Source of the DNA: Candidatus Rifleibacteriota bacterium
GTDB lineage: Bacteria; Muiribacteriota; Ozemobacteria; Ozemobacterales; Ozemobacteraceae
NCBI GenBank assembly: GCA_015232575.1
Contig: JADFZL010000003.1
Span: 442,001-506,000 of the forward strand
Length of the DNA: 64,000 nt
Reading direction: 5' to 3'
Positions 53,743-63,490 of the stretch are shown here, in pieces. The number at the start of each line of letters is the position of its first letter. Positions within the stretch are counted from its first letter, which is position 1. The notes beneath the pieces are model-generated. The model was not told where the DNA came from and did no database searches. It saw nothing but the letters and a program-made list of their open reading frames with translations. The position numbers and the translations under genes were made by a program.

Positions 53743-56700
53743 TTATTTATTTTCTACTTTGCCGCCATTTTCAGCGCAAAGTGGTTTACCTTTGTTTCCA
53801 TCGATAGTGTTATCTCCTGAAACTATCGCAACACTACCGTTGTCAGTGGCATGAACACCATGTCTGCCATTTTTTGAAATCGTATTTCCGCTAATTTGAG
53901 ACGGAGTACCGCCCTGCATCGCCATAATTCCTGACCAGCTGTTATTAACAAGTATGTTGTTCGAAAGAACTCCCCTGCCCTGCTGATAAACCAGAATACC
54001 GTTTTCTCCGCTTGCTTTAACTGTGTTTCCCCGGATCGTCGGTGAAGAACCATCCTTTATTCCAATTCCCGATCTTGTTGCTCCGGTAATCGTATTTCCT
54101 TCTGCAGTTCCTGAACCGCCAGAAGTAAACCAAATTCCGTATACTCCCTGACTTTGAATATTATTACCGGAAATTTTGGGACTACCGCCCTTTACAGCTA
54201 TTCCCATGCCTTTCGAGGAAGAAATGGTGTTTCCGGTTATCGCAGGGCTTCCTGCTGAAACTTCTACTACTCCAGGCCAGTCGGGCCCCTTTGCGTCACT
54301 GGAACTCTCGATAATGCAGCTTTTCAGTGAAGGCGAACCGCCACTGATCTCAACTGCGCTTAATGAGCTTTTTCCCGAATATTTTATTTTCAGATTAGAA
54401 ACATTCGCGCTTCCGGAAAGAGTCAAAGGCGCTCCGTCTGAGGCTTCAATTACGATTGAAGCCTTATCGCCTTCGCCCTGAAGTGTGACAGCTTTTGAAA
54501 TCGAAAGCTTACCCTTATAAACTCCTGGCTTTATCTTTATAACTGCACCAGCCTGAGCTTTTGCGATTGCTGCTGAAATATCTGACTCACCGCCAGGACC
54601 AACGAATATAATTCCATCATCAGGTTTCGGAGGCTTCGGTGGCTCTGGCTGAGGTTTCGGCGGCTCTGGCTGGGGCGTCGGTGCAACAGGTTCAGGAGTC
54701 GGAGCAATAAGCGATTTCACAGTCTTCAAACCCGTAATGGCCCGAGAAGAAGCTGCATCAACAACTAATGCAAAATTAAATAATTTTTCAGCATCTCCAT
54801 AAGCTTTATTCGAGGCATACTCATCGGCAATATCAGAAAGCAGCTCAGACGCCTTCTTTTTGAATTCAGATGCTTTTACAGTATCCTTCTTTTTTTCGAG
54901 TTCAGCAATTAATTCTGCAATCTGCTTATAGTTTTTCTCAACTTTTTCCGGAGAAACAAGTGATTCAAGTTTTTCTGCAATTTCATTTACTGAAGAATCG
55001 GGTGAAGGCAGAGGCTCTGTTATAGAAGATATATCGGCTTGAGTTTGTTTGATTTTCTCTTCAAAAGATTTTTTCAGATCAATAATTCCCTGATCTTTTT
55101 TCATTTCCTGAAAAGAAGTAATCAGTGAATCAAGGCATGCTATGCCCTTTTCCGGAGATTGTTTTCCCAATTCCTTTGCTTTTTCAACATACTTGCCACG
55201 AATGGCTTTGAGCATTTCATCATGCTTTTCCTTCTCTTCGATGCCGAGCAGGTCCTTCAGGTTTGCAGCAAGCTCTTTTGGTGGTTTTTCAGATGGTACA
55301 AAACCTGAAACTCGTTTGTCAAGTGATTCAATAAAAGTCTTTTTCAGAGCAGCTTTTTTCTCTTCAAGTCGCTGATTAAGTTCAACTCTTTCAGGAGATT
55401 TTTCAGGATAAATTGCCAAAGCCTTGTTAAAAAGAGGTAATTTTGAGGAAATTTCTGACACAGTATCAGCTGACAATAGGATTTTTTCGACAACCTGTTT
55501 TCTGATTTCGTTTGCTGCTGCTGCCTCGCCAATCCCTTCAAGCTGAATGAACAATTTAGCCAGTTCGGCCAGATTTTTTTCTTTCAACATACCTTTTTTC
55601 GGCAAAAGTTTTTTTGCTGAATCAAGCAATTTTTTCTTCTGTTCAGGGTCTGGCTTATTTGGGTCTATAACAGGAGTAAGAGAGGCAATTTTCTCTTTGA
55701 CTTCCTTGATTTCAGCTTCCAGTTCAGGAGTTGCAGTAGCAATTTTCTTACAAAAATTTAAAACTTTTTCAGATTCCTTAAGGGATTCCAGCAGATTCTT
55801 ATCTTTTAAATTCATTGCTGCAGAGTGATATTTATCATAAAGAACAGACAACTTCTGCTTCTCAACATCCGGAAGGGATAAATCTTTCGCGATTTTTTTT
55901 ATTTCATTGACAACTGAACCAGGATCTATCTGTGTTTGTGTCTGTGAAATCTTGTCGTCAAGCGTTTTAAGAGCATTATCGATTTTTGATTTCTTTTCCT
56001 TAATCTGTTTTTCGAAAGACAATATTTTCGCTGAAATCTTACTGTTTTCAGGTAAAACGTCCTTTGCCTTGTTCAAAATATTCAAACCTGATTCCTGATT
56101 AATCGAAAACTGACTTTCAGCTTCAGACAAAAACATTTTTTCAATTTTCCCGGATAACACTGTTATCTTGTCAGTTGCATCAAGAGTCTTTAATTCAGCA
56201 AGAAAAGATTTTAATGCATTTGAATCTGCTAATGCTGCTCCTTTTGCTATTTCTGCTTCGATATTTGCAGATGCAGAAGCAATCTTTTCAGATTTTTCCT
56301 GTTGAGATTTTTCTTTATTAATTGTGGTTTCGAAAGCTGCAATTTCTACAGAAATTTTGGTGCTTTCAGGCAACACTTCCTTTGCTTTGTACAAAATGCT
56401 GAGTCCGGCTTGCTTATTGGTCAAAAACTGGCTATCTGCTGCAGACAAAAAGAACTTCTCTAATTTCTCTGAAAAAGTCAATACTTTATCATTAGCCTCA
56501 AGAGTCTTTAACTCAGCAAGAAAGGTTTTTAATGCATTTGAATCTGCTAATGCTGCACCTTTTGCTATTTCTGTTTCGATATTTGTACAAATAGATGCTA
56601 TCTTTTCAGATTTCTGCTTCTTTTCAAGTTCAACACGATCTTTTTCTTTTTGAAGTTCAGCTTCTTTCTGTTTCTCAATCTCTATCTTCTTTTCAAGCTC

Positions 56701-58878
56701 TTTCTGCTTTTCGAGTTCATTTTGTCTATCAAGTTCTTTTTGCCTCTCAATTTCTCTCTGTTTTTCCAATTCTTTCTGTTTCTCAAGCTCTCTCTGGGCT
56801 TCAAGTTCCTTCTGCTTTTTCAGCTCTTCTTCTTTCTGTTTTAAATCAACAGCTTCACTTGAAATAACAGCAGGCACTGAAGGAGATGAAATATCTGTAT
56901 CGGTTTCAACGTGAGTTAAAGTTGTATCTGATGCAATTTTGGAAGTGGAAGTACCAGTGTTTGGCAAGGTTGGAACCGGAGGAATATTAATCGTACTCTT
57001 TCCCGAGAAATGGTAGTATCCAATTCCACCGCAGAGTGCAACAACTGTTGCAACCGCAAGCCATTTCCCTCCGGATGTTTGTTTCTGTTCAGCATCAGCA
57101 ACATCAAAGATTTGGCTTATGCTGGCATATTTCTGACTGTATTTTCGCCGACGCATTGATTTTGTTGTATCACTGTCAACGGCATCATTCACGGCAATGG
57201 AATCAAGAGCTGAAATAAGTTCCTGAATTGTCGGCCTGGCTTCAGGGTCTTTATCAAGCATTCTTTTAACAAGTGGAATCAGTCCGGCAATAATTTCATT
57301 GTCAGGCAATGCAACCATCGGAAGCGTGGCCTGAACATGCTTCATTGCAATTGCAATTTCCGGATTTTCGCCTTTCTGCGCGTCATACGGCGGTGAACCG
57401 TAAATAAGTTCCCAGAAAATAATTCCTGCAGAATATACATCTGATTTGGCGGTGAGTTCTTTGGCGCCCATACATTGTTCGGGCGACATGTAATGCGGTG
57501 TCCCAAGAGTCATTCCGGTTTTGGTGGTAGACTTGGCAGTCCGGGCAATTCCGAAATCAAACAGCTTGACCAGCCCGTTTCGCGTAACCATTATGTTACT
57601 TGGTTTCAGATCACGATGAATTATGCCCTTTTCATGACAAGCCTGAATTCCTTCGAAAACCTGAAGCATGATTGGAAGAATTCTAAGTTTATCATTCAAC
57701 AGAGATGATTTGAGTTTTGAAAGCGGCGCTCCATCAATGTATTCCATAACCAGGAACGGCTTGTTCGACTTACGCTCTTTCGAAGAAGCATAAATATTTA
57801 CAACATTCGGATGCCCGACAGTCGCAAGCAATTGTCCTTCACGGATAAATCTTTCAACGAGGGAATCATCTTTAAGACATTCATCATGAAGTGTTTTAAT
57901 TGCAACAATACGATTCAAACTTGTATCGGTAGCACGAAAGACTTTTCCCATGCCGCCTTCACCGATTACACTTTCAATTCTGTAGATATCTCCGATGAGA
58001 TTCTCATCATCGACCGAAGACGGCTCACCGGATTTCTTTTTCGCAGCCAGTTCTCTCTTGAGAATTTCAAGAATATCAGGGATAGAAGGACGCTCAAGCG
58101 GCTTTTTCGAAAGCATCTTCCTGAGCAGTTCTTTGAAAGGCTTTGCATTCTCTTCTTTATCAAGAAGATCAAGCGGAGGTGGCTCAGTAATATGCTTGAT
58201 TGCTATTGACAGAGACGGATCATCTGCACCTTTTTCGACATCAAAAGGCAAACCGCCAGTCAAAAATTCCCAGAAAAGAACACCGATTGAATATACATCT
58301 GAAGCCGATGAAATATCACTTTTACCCTGACATTGCTCCGGGGACATGTAATGCGGAGTTCCCATTGCAATGCCGGTTCTTGTAACTTTTTTCGGCCCGG
58401 CTTTGGCAATACCGAAATCGACAATTTTCAGTCGACCTTCACGGTTTACAAGAATGTTTGCTGGTTTAATATCGCGGTGAATAATGCCTTTGTTGTGACA
58501 GGAATGGATACCTTCAAAAAGAGTGATCATCTTTTCAAGAAGGTTCTCGATATCTTTTCTCAGATCATCTTTGAATTTATCAAGACTCTGTCCGTCAACC
58601 AGTTCCATTACCAGAAATGGAAGTTTCAGTGATTCATCAATTTCAGATGAAAAAATTGTGATTACAGCCGGATGGTGTATCGTAGCAAGAATTTTTCCTT
58701 CATTGAGGAAACGACTCTTCAGATCTTCATCTTCGGCAGCATCATAAGCGAGAAATTTAATAGCTACCTCGCGCCCGAGATTCTCGTCAAGTGCTTTAAA
58801 GACCTGACCCATACCACCAGCGCCAAGTTTGCTTATTATTTTATAATGTCTTCCGACAATCTGATCTTTTTGAATCAT
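53743..58878 (-). CDS. Tandem Ser/Thr kinase receptor with coiled-coil repeats and C-terminal beta-helix
   Basis: A 1,711-residue single-pass receptor. Kinase 1 (about 10-275) has GAGGMG, K41 and HRD136IKPAN; kinase 2 (about 300-570) has GEGGMG and HRD423LKPSN. Both keep DFG (VDFGIAK and FDFGIAR), so both should be active PknB/Hanks kinases. A membrane helix lies near 605-625. Outside are a Glu/Lys/Gln-rich coiled coil (about 680-760), a 106-residue unit present twice, further helical segments, a Pro-rich hinge (about 1390-1425) and a right-handed parallel beta-helix to the end, with repeated GNTI-like rungs. The frame runs to ATG 58884, but the promoter puts the transcript start at ATG 58878, which I choose. 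A role in sensing cell-wall or surface glycan is plausible but unproven. Confidence 0.9.
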   Translation of the reverse strand: MIQKDQIVGRHYKIISKLGAGGMGQVFKALDENLGREVAIKFLAYDAAEDEDLKSRFLNEGKILATIHHPAVITIFSSEIDESLKLPFLVMELVDGQSLDKFKDDLRKDIENLLEKMITLFEGIHSCHNKGIIHRDIKPANILVNREGRLKIVDFGIAKAGPKKVTRTGIAMGTPHYMSPEQCQGKSDISSASDVYSIGVLFWEFLTGGLPFDVEKGADDPSLSIAIKHITEPPPLDLLDKEENAKPFKELLRKMLSKKPLERPSIPDILEILKRELAAKKKSGEPSSVDDENLIGDIYRIESVIGEGGMGKVFRATDTSLNRIVAIKTLHDECLKDDSLVERFIREGQLLATVGHPNVVNIYASSKERKSNKPFLVMEYIDGAPLSKLKSSLLNDKLRILPIMLQVFEGIQACHEKGIIHRDLKPSNIMVTRNGLVKLFDFGIARTAKSTTKTGMTLGTPHYMSPEQCMGAKELTAKSDVYSAGIIFWELIYGSPPYDAQKGENPEIAIAMKHVQATLPMVALPDNEIIAGLIPLVKRMLDKDPEARPTIQELISALDSIAVNDAVDSDTTKSMRRRKYSQKYASISQIFDVADAEQKQTSGGKWLAVATVVALCGGIGYYHFSGKSTINIPPVPTLPNTGTSTSKIASDTTLTHVETDTDISSPSVPAVISSEAVDLKQKEEELKKQKELEAQRELEKQKELEKQREIERQKELDRQNELEKQKELEKKIEIEKQKEAELQKEKDRVELEKKQKSEKIASICTNIETEIAKGAALADSNALKTFLAELKTLEANDKVLTFSEKLEKFFLSAADSQFLTNKQAGLSILYKAKEVLPESTKISVEIAAFETTINKEKSQQEKSEKIASASANIEAEIAKGAALADSNALKSFLAELKTLDATDKITVLSGKIEKMFLSEAESQFSINQESGLNILNKAKDVLPENSKISAKILSFEKQIKEKKSKIDNALKTLDDKISQTQTQIDPGSVVNEIKKIAKDLSLPDVEKQKLSVLYDKYHSAAMNLKDKNLLESLKESEKVLNFCKKIATATPELEAEIKEVKEKIASLTPVIDPNKPDPEQKKKLLDSAKKLLPKKGMLKEKNLAELAKLFIQLEGIGEAAAANEIRKQVVEKILLSADTVSEISSKLPLFNKALAIYPEKSPERVELNQRLEEKKAALKKTFIESLDKRVSGFVPSEKPPKELAANLKDLLGIEEKEKHDEMLKAIRGKYVEKAKELGKQSPEKGIACLDSLITSFQEMKKDQGIIDLKKSFEEKIKQTQADISSITEPLPSPDSSVNEIAEKLESLVSPEKVEKNYKQIAELIAELEKKKDTVKASEFKKKASELLSDIADEYASNKAYGDAEKLFNFALVVDAASSRAITGLKTVKSLIAPTPEPVAPTPQPEPPKPQPEPPKPPKPDDGIIFVGPGGESDISAAIAKAQAGAVIKIKPGVYKGKLSISKAVTLQGEGDKASIVIEASDGAPLTLSGSANVSNLKIKYSGKSSLSAVEISGGSPSLKSCIIESSSDAKGPDWPGVVEVSAGSPAITGNTISSSKGMGIAVKGGSPKISGNNIQSQGVYGIWFTSGGSGTAEGNTITGATRSGIGIKDGSSPTIRGNTVKASGENGILVYQQGRGVLSNNILVNNSWSGIMAMQGGTPSQISGNTISKNGRHGVHATDNGSVAIVSGDNTIDGNKGKPLCAENGGKVENK

Positions 58879-58884
58879 TGGCAT

Positions 58885-58913
58885 AATTTACGATAATGAA
58901 AGTTCTTCGTCAA
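58885..58913 (-). promoter_or_regulatory. Promoter predicting a leaderless twin-kinase mRNA
   Basis: On the minus strand TTGACG (58913-58908), a 17-base spacer and TAAATT (58890-58885) place +1 at about 58878, the A of the second in-frame ATG. The first ATG (58884) directly touches the -10 and would not be transcribed. Confidence 0.55.
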
Positions 58914-58928
58914 GTTATTATAATTTTA

Positions 58929-58937
58929 TGATAAAAT
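58929..58937 (+). promoter_or_regulatory. Extended -10 element predicting a leaderless mRNA for the AsmA-like gene
   Basis: TGATAAAAT is an extended -10 (TG-N-TAAAAT). Seven bases separate it from the ATG at 58945, so +1 is expected at that A. No good -35 is seen, as is common with extended -10 promoters. Confidence 0.45.
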
Positions 58938-58944
58938 ATTATTT

Positions 58945-61900
58945 ATGAAAAATAATGATCAAAATGAAAATCAAATAAATACCATTCAGCTGGAAATTGA
59001 AAAACGAAGACTGGAACACGAATCTGGCCGAAAATATGTTCGCCTGCTGAGACGATTACTGCGCAACTTATTTGCAGTTGCGGCGATCATTGCATTCATT
59101 CTCGGTGCCAACTTCCTTTTTCAGTTCTATCGCCTGAATAATGAACTTATAGAAGGACCTTTTATCGACACACTTCTTAAAAGGATAACCAGGGAAAAAG
59201 CCGTCGTAAGCTATTCAAAGTCAGGAAGCCTGATGGAAGGAATCGACCTTTCGGACGTTTCTCTGAGAAATCCTCTGTTTAAAGAAGGCGGCGTATTTTT
59301 AACCGCCCGCAGAATTACACTTAACTATTCGCTGAAAGATGTATTCTTCGGAAAATTGATTCTGCAGGAATTGAAAATAACTGATCCGGCAATATCACTG
59401 ACAAAAGATCAATCAGGAAGATATGTCTGGGACTTTTCTGATGAACATGTTTCTGAAAAACCAAAAGAACAATCAACAGAAAAGAGAGAGAAAATCCGTC
59501 CGGAAGAGCTCGCAGATTCATATCTGCAAAATATTGAAATAAAACAGCTGTCAATTATTGCGCCAAAACCCGGTGAAATTATTCCTGAAAAAATTCTGAC
59601 AGGAATTTTAAAAATTCCCACATCAACTTGGCAAATTTCCGGGATAGATCTTCATCTGAGAAAGTTTCCAAAAATTGAATTTACAGACCATATTCTTCAA
59701 GTAAGCGCTCCAGATAAACCACGCTTCGCCACAATTCAGATAAGCAGACTTAAAAAGTCAGGAGACATAAGTCTGATCGCAGATATCCTTTCCAAAAACT
59801 ATATTTTTTCCATCCAGAATCGAGATGAAAACAATAAATTCATCCAGATCTTTGATGGACGAAAAAAAGATAATCTGAATCTGAACTTTTTCTGGAAAAT
59901 GAGAGCAGAAAATCTTTTCACAAGAGTTACAGGTTTTAATGGAAAAATAAAACTGGATGATTTTGAAATTATTAACAATCTGCTCCCGCAAGGAAGCCAT
60001 GTCCACGGAAGATTTTTCCTTGAATCTTCTGCTGATAACCCACAACAGTCGATCCTTGATTCAAAAATTTCTGCGTCACTTTCTTCTGCCTCAGTAAATA
60101 TCTCAGAAACAGTTAATATCTCAGATATACGTGCAAACGGCACTCTGAAGGATAAAATATTCAAATTTACTGACATTTCAGCTAGAATGGCATCGCTCAC
60201 AGCCAATGCCTCTGGGAACATTAATTTCACAGACTTTGACAACCCTGAATCGCTTTTCGAAACAGATTTATCTGGTGAAAAAATACGGTTTTCAATGAAA
60301 AGCAGTAAAATCGACTCAGCAAGCAGAAGACTCAACGCCTCACTGGAACGTGATACTGGCAATCTCAACTTCTCTTTTGTTCATCCAGTACAAAAGAAAA
60401 TTCAACAAATCAGAGATTTCAACATACAGATGAAATTGCTTCCAGATAAGGCATTCTCAACTTTGCTTCCCATGAAGATAATTCCGGTTGAAAAAGCAGA
60501 GAAAATACAGAGGTGGCTTGAAGAGGTTGATATAATGGGCCCTCTCGCGGTCAGCGGATATTTTGAAAGCTTCAGAAATATTGAGAATGCCACGGCTACA
60601 ATATTTTTCGAAAATACAATGCTTGTAAATAAAAAATCCAGAGCTGATTCGCTCTTTCTGAACGGTCAGGCATCACTTGCAAGCGGAACAATGGAAATAA
60701 AAAATATCATTATGAAGTTCGCCGAATTGAACTTTTTAATCGACGGCTCACTTTCATTCAACAGATTAAATAAAACTCTTGATGAATACAAACTCTTACT
60801 CACTGGCGAACTCCCGGGATCAAAAGATTTTTCTGTTTCTCAAAGCAAAATTCAGAACACTCTAGGCTTGAAAAAGCCTCTGGCATTCGATTCAATACAC
60901 ATCAAAGGTAAAAAGCTTCTGGAAGCCATTTTTGATTCGAAAAATTCTGTAAATAAAATAAGCCTGTCCGCTGATTACATTAAGCTCAAGCAGAAGAAAA
61001 AAACCTGGCTCATAAGCGCTCTCAGCGCACATGCTGATACATCCGGACAACTTTTCAGACCAGGTACAAAAATACACGATCTGACAACAGACATTTCATG
61101 CGATTTTTTTGGAATTCCTGTCTCTGCATCGGCATCTGTTGATATTTCAGGAAAAAACATCAAAAGTCTTGCCATTCAATCCAGAGGAAAAAACATACAA
61201 AAAGTTCTTGACAGTCTGTCAGAATTTGATCAAATTAGAAGTGTTATCCAAAAGTATAATTTTTCGGCAAAAGGCGAGTATAATATTTCACTCAAAGGGA
61301 AAGGAACTCTGAACAGACCGAATCTCGAAGGGAAAGCCTCTTCAGAAAAAATTCAGATCAATGCTGTTGATGCTGAAGCGGTGTTTCCATTCAGCCTTTC
61401 ACTTGCAACAGACCTCGAAGGAAAATACTCCAGTCAGATTTCAGTATCATCTGGCATGTTAAAATACAAAACTCTTGAGCTGCCCCTTGAAAAGTTCAAC
61501 TGCGCGATTTCTTATGGCCGGGAAAAGTCAGCGAAAGCGCAGAGCATAAATTTATCAGCATCTGGTGCAGTTCTTGGAAATTCAATTGATCTGAAAACTG
61601 ATTATTCACCAAAAACCGGTTATCTTAACAGTCTGAAAGCCGAAATTAAATCAACTGACATAGGAAGAACTGCGAAACAAGCCGTAAATATTGCAAAAAT
61701 TAACCTGCCTTTCGACCTTTCCGGACCTTTCAAAGCTAATGTTTCAGCCAAAGGTCCACAGGGTGGAATTGCCGCTGATGGAAAAATTTCCATTTCTAAA
61801 TTGAAGCTGACAGTTCCGCTGACTTCGCCATCAAAAGGGAAATATCCTCTTTCTCTCGACGATATTTCAGGAAGCATCGCTTTCAGCGGAAAAGAGAAAC

Positions 61901-63405
61901 AATCTTTTCAGATTGAATCTGAATCAATTACAGGCAAAATCCTTGATGCAGTTGTCTCATTATCAGGCCAGGCAAGGATGGACAAATCTGGAAATTCGTA
62001 CATCACAAACCTTAACGGCATGAATTTGACCTTAGATGGTTTATCTGTCGCAAAACTAAAATCTGAACTTGAACAGAAGCTTATTTCCGCTGAAAAGCTC
62101 AAATGTTTTAAAGATGTCGATGGAAAAATGAAGGGAAGTTTAAAATTAAGCGGACAGAAAAACCGATATTCCGCAACCGGAGAAGTTGAACTGATCAATG
62201 GCAAAATGGGCTATACAAGCATTCCCGACTTAATTGAAGGCATTAATGGAAAAGTCATTCTGTCACAAAATTCTGAAAAAGGTAAACCCTTCATTGAAAT
62301 AAAGAATTTCACCTCAAAGTTCAGAAAAGCTTCTCTTTCGATTCCTTACGGCAAAGTCTTTGATCCGCTGGGACAATGTTCTTTTTCTGTCGAAGCCGCG
62401 ACCAGCAACGTTTTTCCACAGGATATGATGGCTCTTTTGAGCGGTTTGAAACTGCCAAAAGTTACCTTTGGCGGAAATGGCAGCCTGAGCGGTGAAATGA
62501 AAGCAGTGGGAACCATCGATAAACCTGAATTGTCGTTCGGCTTACAGGGCGGAGATTTTCTTGTGAACTACAGTTCCGATGGAAACAGTTATCAGATTCC
62601 AATCGGGAAATCATCTATCAAATTGTTCTTCGACCCGTTCAGCGGAAAAGCGAATTTTTCAAATTCGGAAGTTGGATTATTAAACGGAAAAATTCAGTTT
62701 TCAAATGCAACCGGAAAAATCAAAAATGGCTTTCCTGAAGAATTCTCTATCACGGGAATGTTTGATTCCATTGATCTGAAATCATTTTCTCAAAATGATG
62801 AAGCAAAGGTCAGAGGTGTATTAGGCGGAAAATTCAAGGCTGTTACAGAAAAAGGCGGAAAAAAAGATCTTGAAATCAATCTTGAATGCAAGAACCTCGG
62901 AATAGAGAAAATGCCTCTTGACAAAGCAATGATAGATAAAATAGGCCTGGATTTCCTTGAAGACCCGGAATTTAAAACGGGCGAACTGAACTTCTTTCTG
63001 TCTTCAGAGGGCGATATAGCTGAAAAGGGACGCTTAAGAGTTGCAGACGCTCTCTTTGCCGGACCAGACCTCAGAATTGAATTAGGTGAAAGTGCTTTTG
63101 ATCCGCAACAGCTTGATCTGCATGGAAAAATATTTCTTAATCCACAGCCCTTGAGAAAAACAAAGCTCGGAAAAAAACTTGGAAAATTTTCCAAAGTCAT
63201 TCAGGATCAGAAAACTGGAATTCCTTTCGTGGATATTTCAGTTTCAGGAAAATGGAATCAACCGGCACTTCTGGCAAAATCAATCGAAAAGAATACCATG
63301 AAAAGGGGAAAAAGAAACTTTATCCGAAGCATTTTCGGCGGAAGCAGAGCCCACAAAGCAAGCGTCGAAGAGCTAAAAGCCTGGTTTCCTGGCTGGGAAC
63401 CATAA
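58945..63405 (+). CDS. Giant AsmA-like / bridge-like lipid transfer protein
   Basis: A 1,486-residue inner-membrane-anchored protein with a short charged cytoplasmic tail, one membrane helix (about 40-62) and a very long beta-rich periplasmic part. The N-terminal LKDVFFGKLILQELKITDP region and the repeated beta-strand pattern with glycines (LKISGQ/FNGKIKL-like units) match the AsmA/TamB/YhdP group, thought to form grooves that carry phospholipids between membranes. The C-terminal 300 residues resemble the AsmA C-terminal domain. This supports a diderm cell. There is no Shine-Dalgarno sequence before the ATG. It is divergent from the twin-kinase gene, sharing a 66-base promoter region. Confidence 0.82.
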   Translation: MKNNDQNENQINTIQLEIEKRRLEHESGRKYVRLLRRLLRNLFAVAAIIAFILGANFLFQFYRLNNELIEGPFIDTLLKRITREKAVVSYSKSGSLMEGIDLSDVSLRNPLFKEGGVFLTARRITLNYSLKDVFFGKLILQELKITDPAISLTKDQSGRYVWDFSDEHVSEKPKEQSTEKREKIRPEELADSYLQNIEIKQLSIIAPKPGEIIPEKILTGILKIPTSTWQISGIDLHLRKFPKIEFTDHILQVSAPDKPRFATIQISRLKKSGDISLIADILSKNYIFSIQNRDENNKFIQIFDGRKKDNLNLNFFWKMRAENLFTRVTGFNGKIKLDDFEIINNLLPQGSHVHGRFFLESSADNPQQSILDSKISASLSSASVNISETVNISDIRANGTLKDKIFKFTDISARMASLTANASGNINFTDFDNPESLFETDLSGEKIRFSMKSSKIDSASRRLNASLERDTGNLNFSFVHPVQKKIQQIRDFNIQMKLLPDKAFSTLLPMKIIPVEKAEKIQRWLEEVDIMGPLAVSGYFESFRNIENATATIFFENTMLVNKKSRADSLFLNGQASLASGTMEIKNIIMKFAELNFLIDGSLSFNRLNKTLDEYKLLLTGELPGSKDFSVSQSKIQNTLGLKKPLAFDSIHIKGKKLLEAIFDSKNSVNKISLSADYIKLKQKKKTWLISALSAHADTSGQLFRPGTKIHDLTTDISCDFFGIPVSASASVDISGKNIKSLAIQSRGKNIQKVLDSLSEFDQIRSVIQKYNFSAKGEYNISLKGKGTLNRPNLEGKASSEKIQINAVDAEAVFPFSLSLATDLEGKYSSQISVSSGMLKYKTLELPLEKFNCAISYGREKSAKAQSINLSASGAVLGNSIDLKTDYSPKTGYLNSLKAEIKSTDIGRTAKQAVNIAKINLPFDLSGPFKANVSAKGPQGGIAADGKISISKLKLTVPLTSPSKGKYPLSLDDISGSIAFSGKEKQSFQIESESITGKILDAVVSLSGQARMDKSGNSYITNLNGMNLTLDGLSVAKLKSELEQKLISAEKLKCFKDVDGKMKGSLKLSGQKNRYSATGEVELINGKMGYTSIPDLIEGINGKVILSQNSEKGKPFIEIKNFTSKFRKASLSIPYGKVFDPLGQCSFSVEAATSNVFPQDMMALLSGLKLPKVTFGGNGSLSGEMKAVGTIDKPELSFGLQGGDFLVNYSSDGNSYQIPIGKSSIKLFFDPFSGKANFSNSEVGLLNGKIQFSNATGKIKNGFPEEFSITGMFDSIDLKSFSQNDEAKVRGVLGGKFKAVTEKGGKKDLEINLECKNLGIEKMPLDKAMIDKIGLDFLEDPEFKTGELNFFLSSEGDIAEKGRLRVADALFAGPDLRIELGESAFDPQQLDLHGKIFLNPQPLRKTKLGKKLGKFSKVIQDQKTGIPFVDISVSGKWNQPALLAKSIEKNTMKRGKRNFIRSIFGGSRAHKASVEELKAWFPGWEP

Positions 63406-63424
63406 TACGCAAGATGAAGAGACC

Positions 63425-63460
63425 TTTTTTAACCACGGAATTACACGGAAATTCACGGAA
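63425..63460 (+). repeat. Partial TTTAACCACGGAATTACACGG dispersed repeat
   Basis: Three GGAA/ACACGG words match the first part of the 93-bp arm at 51980. It lies between the AsmA-like gene and the last gene. Confidence 0.6.
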
Positions 63461-63490
63461 GCAGAAAACCATAAAAATGGGGTAAAAAAC

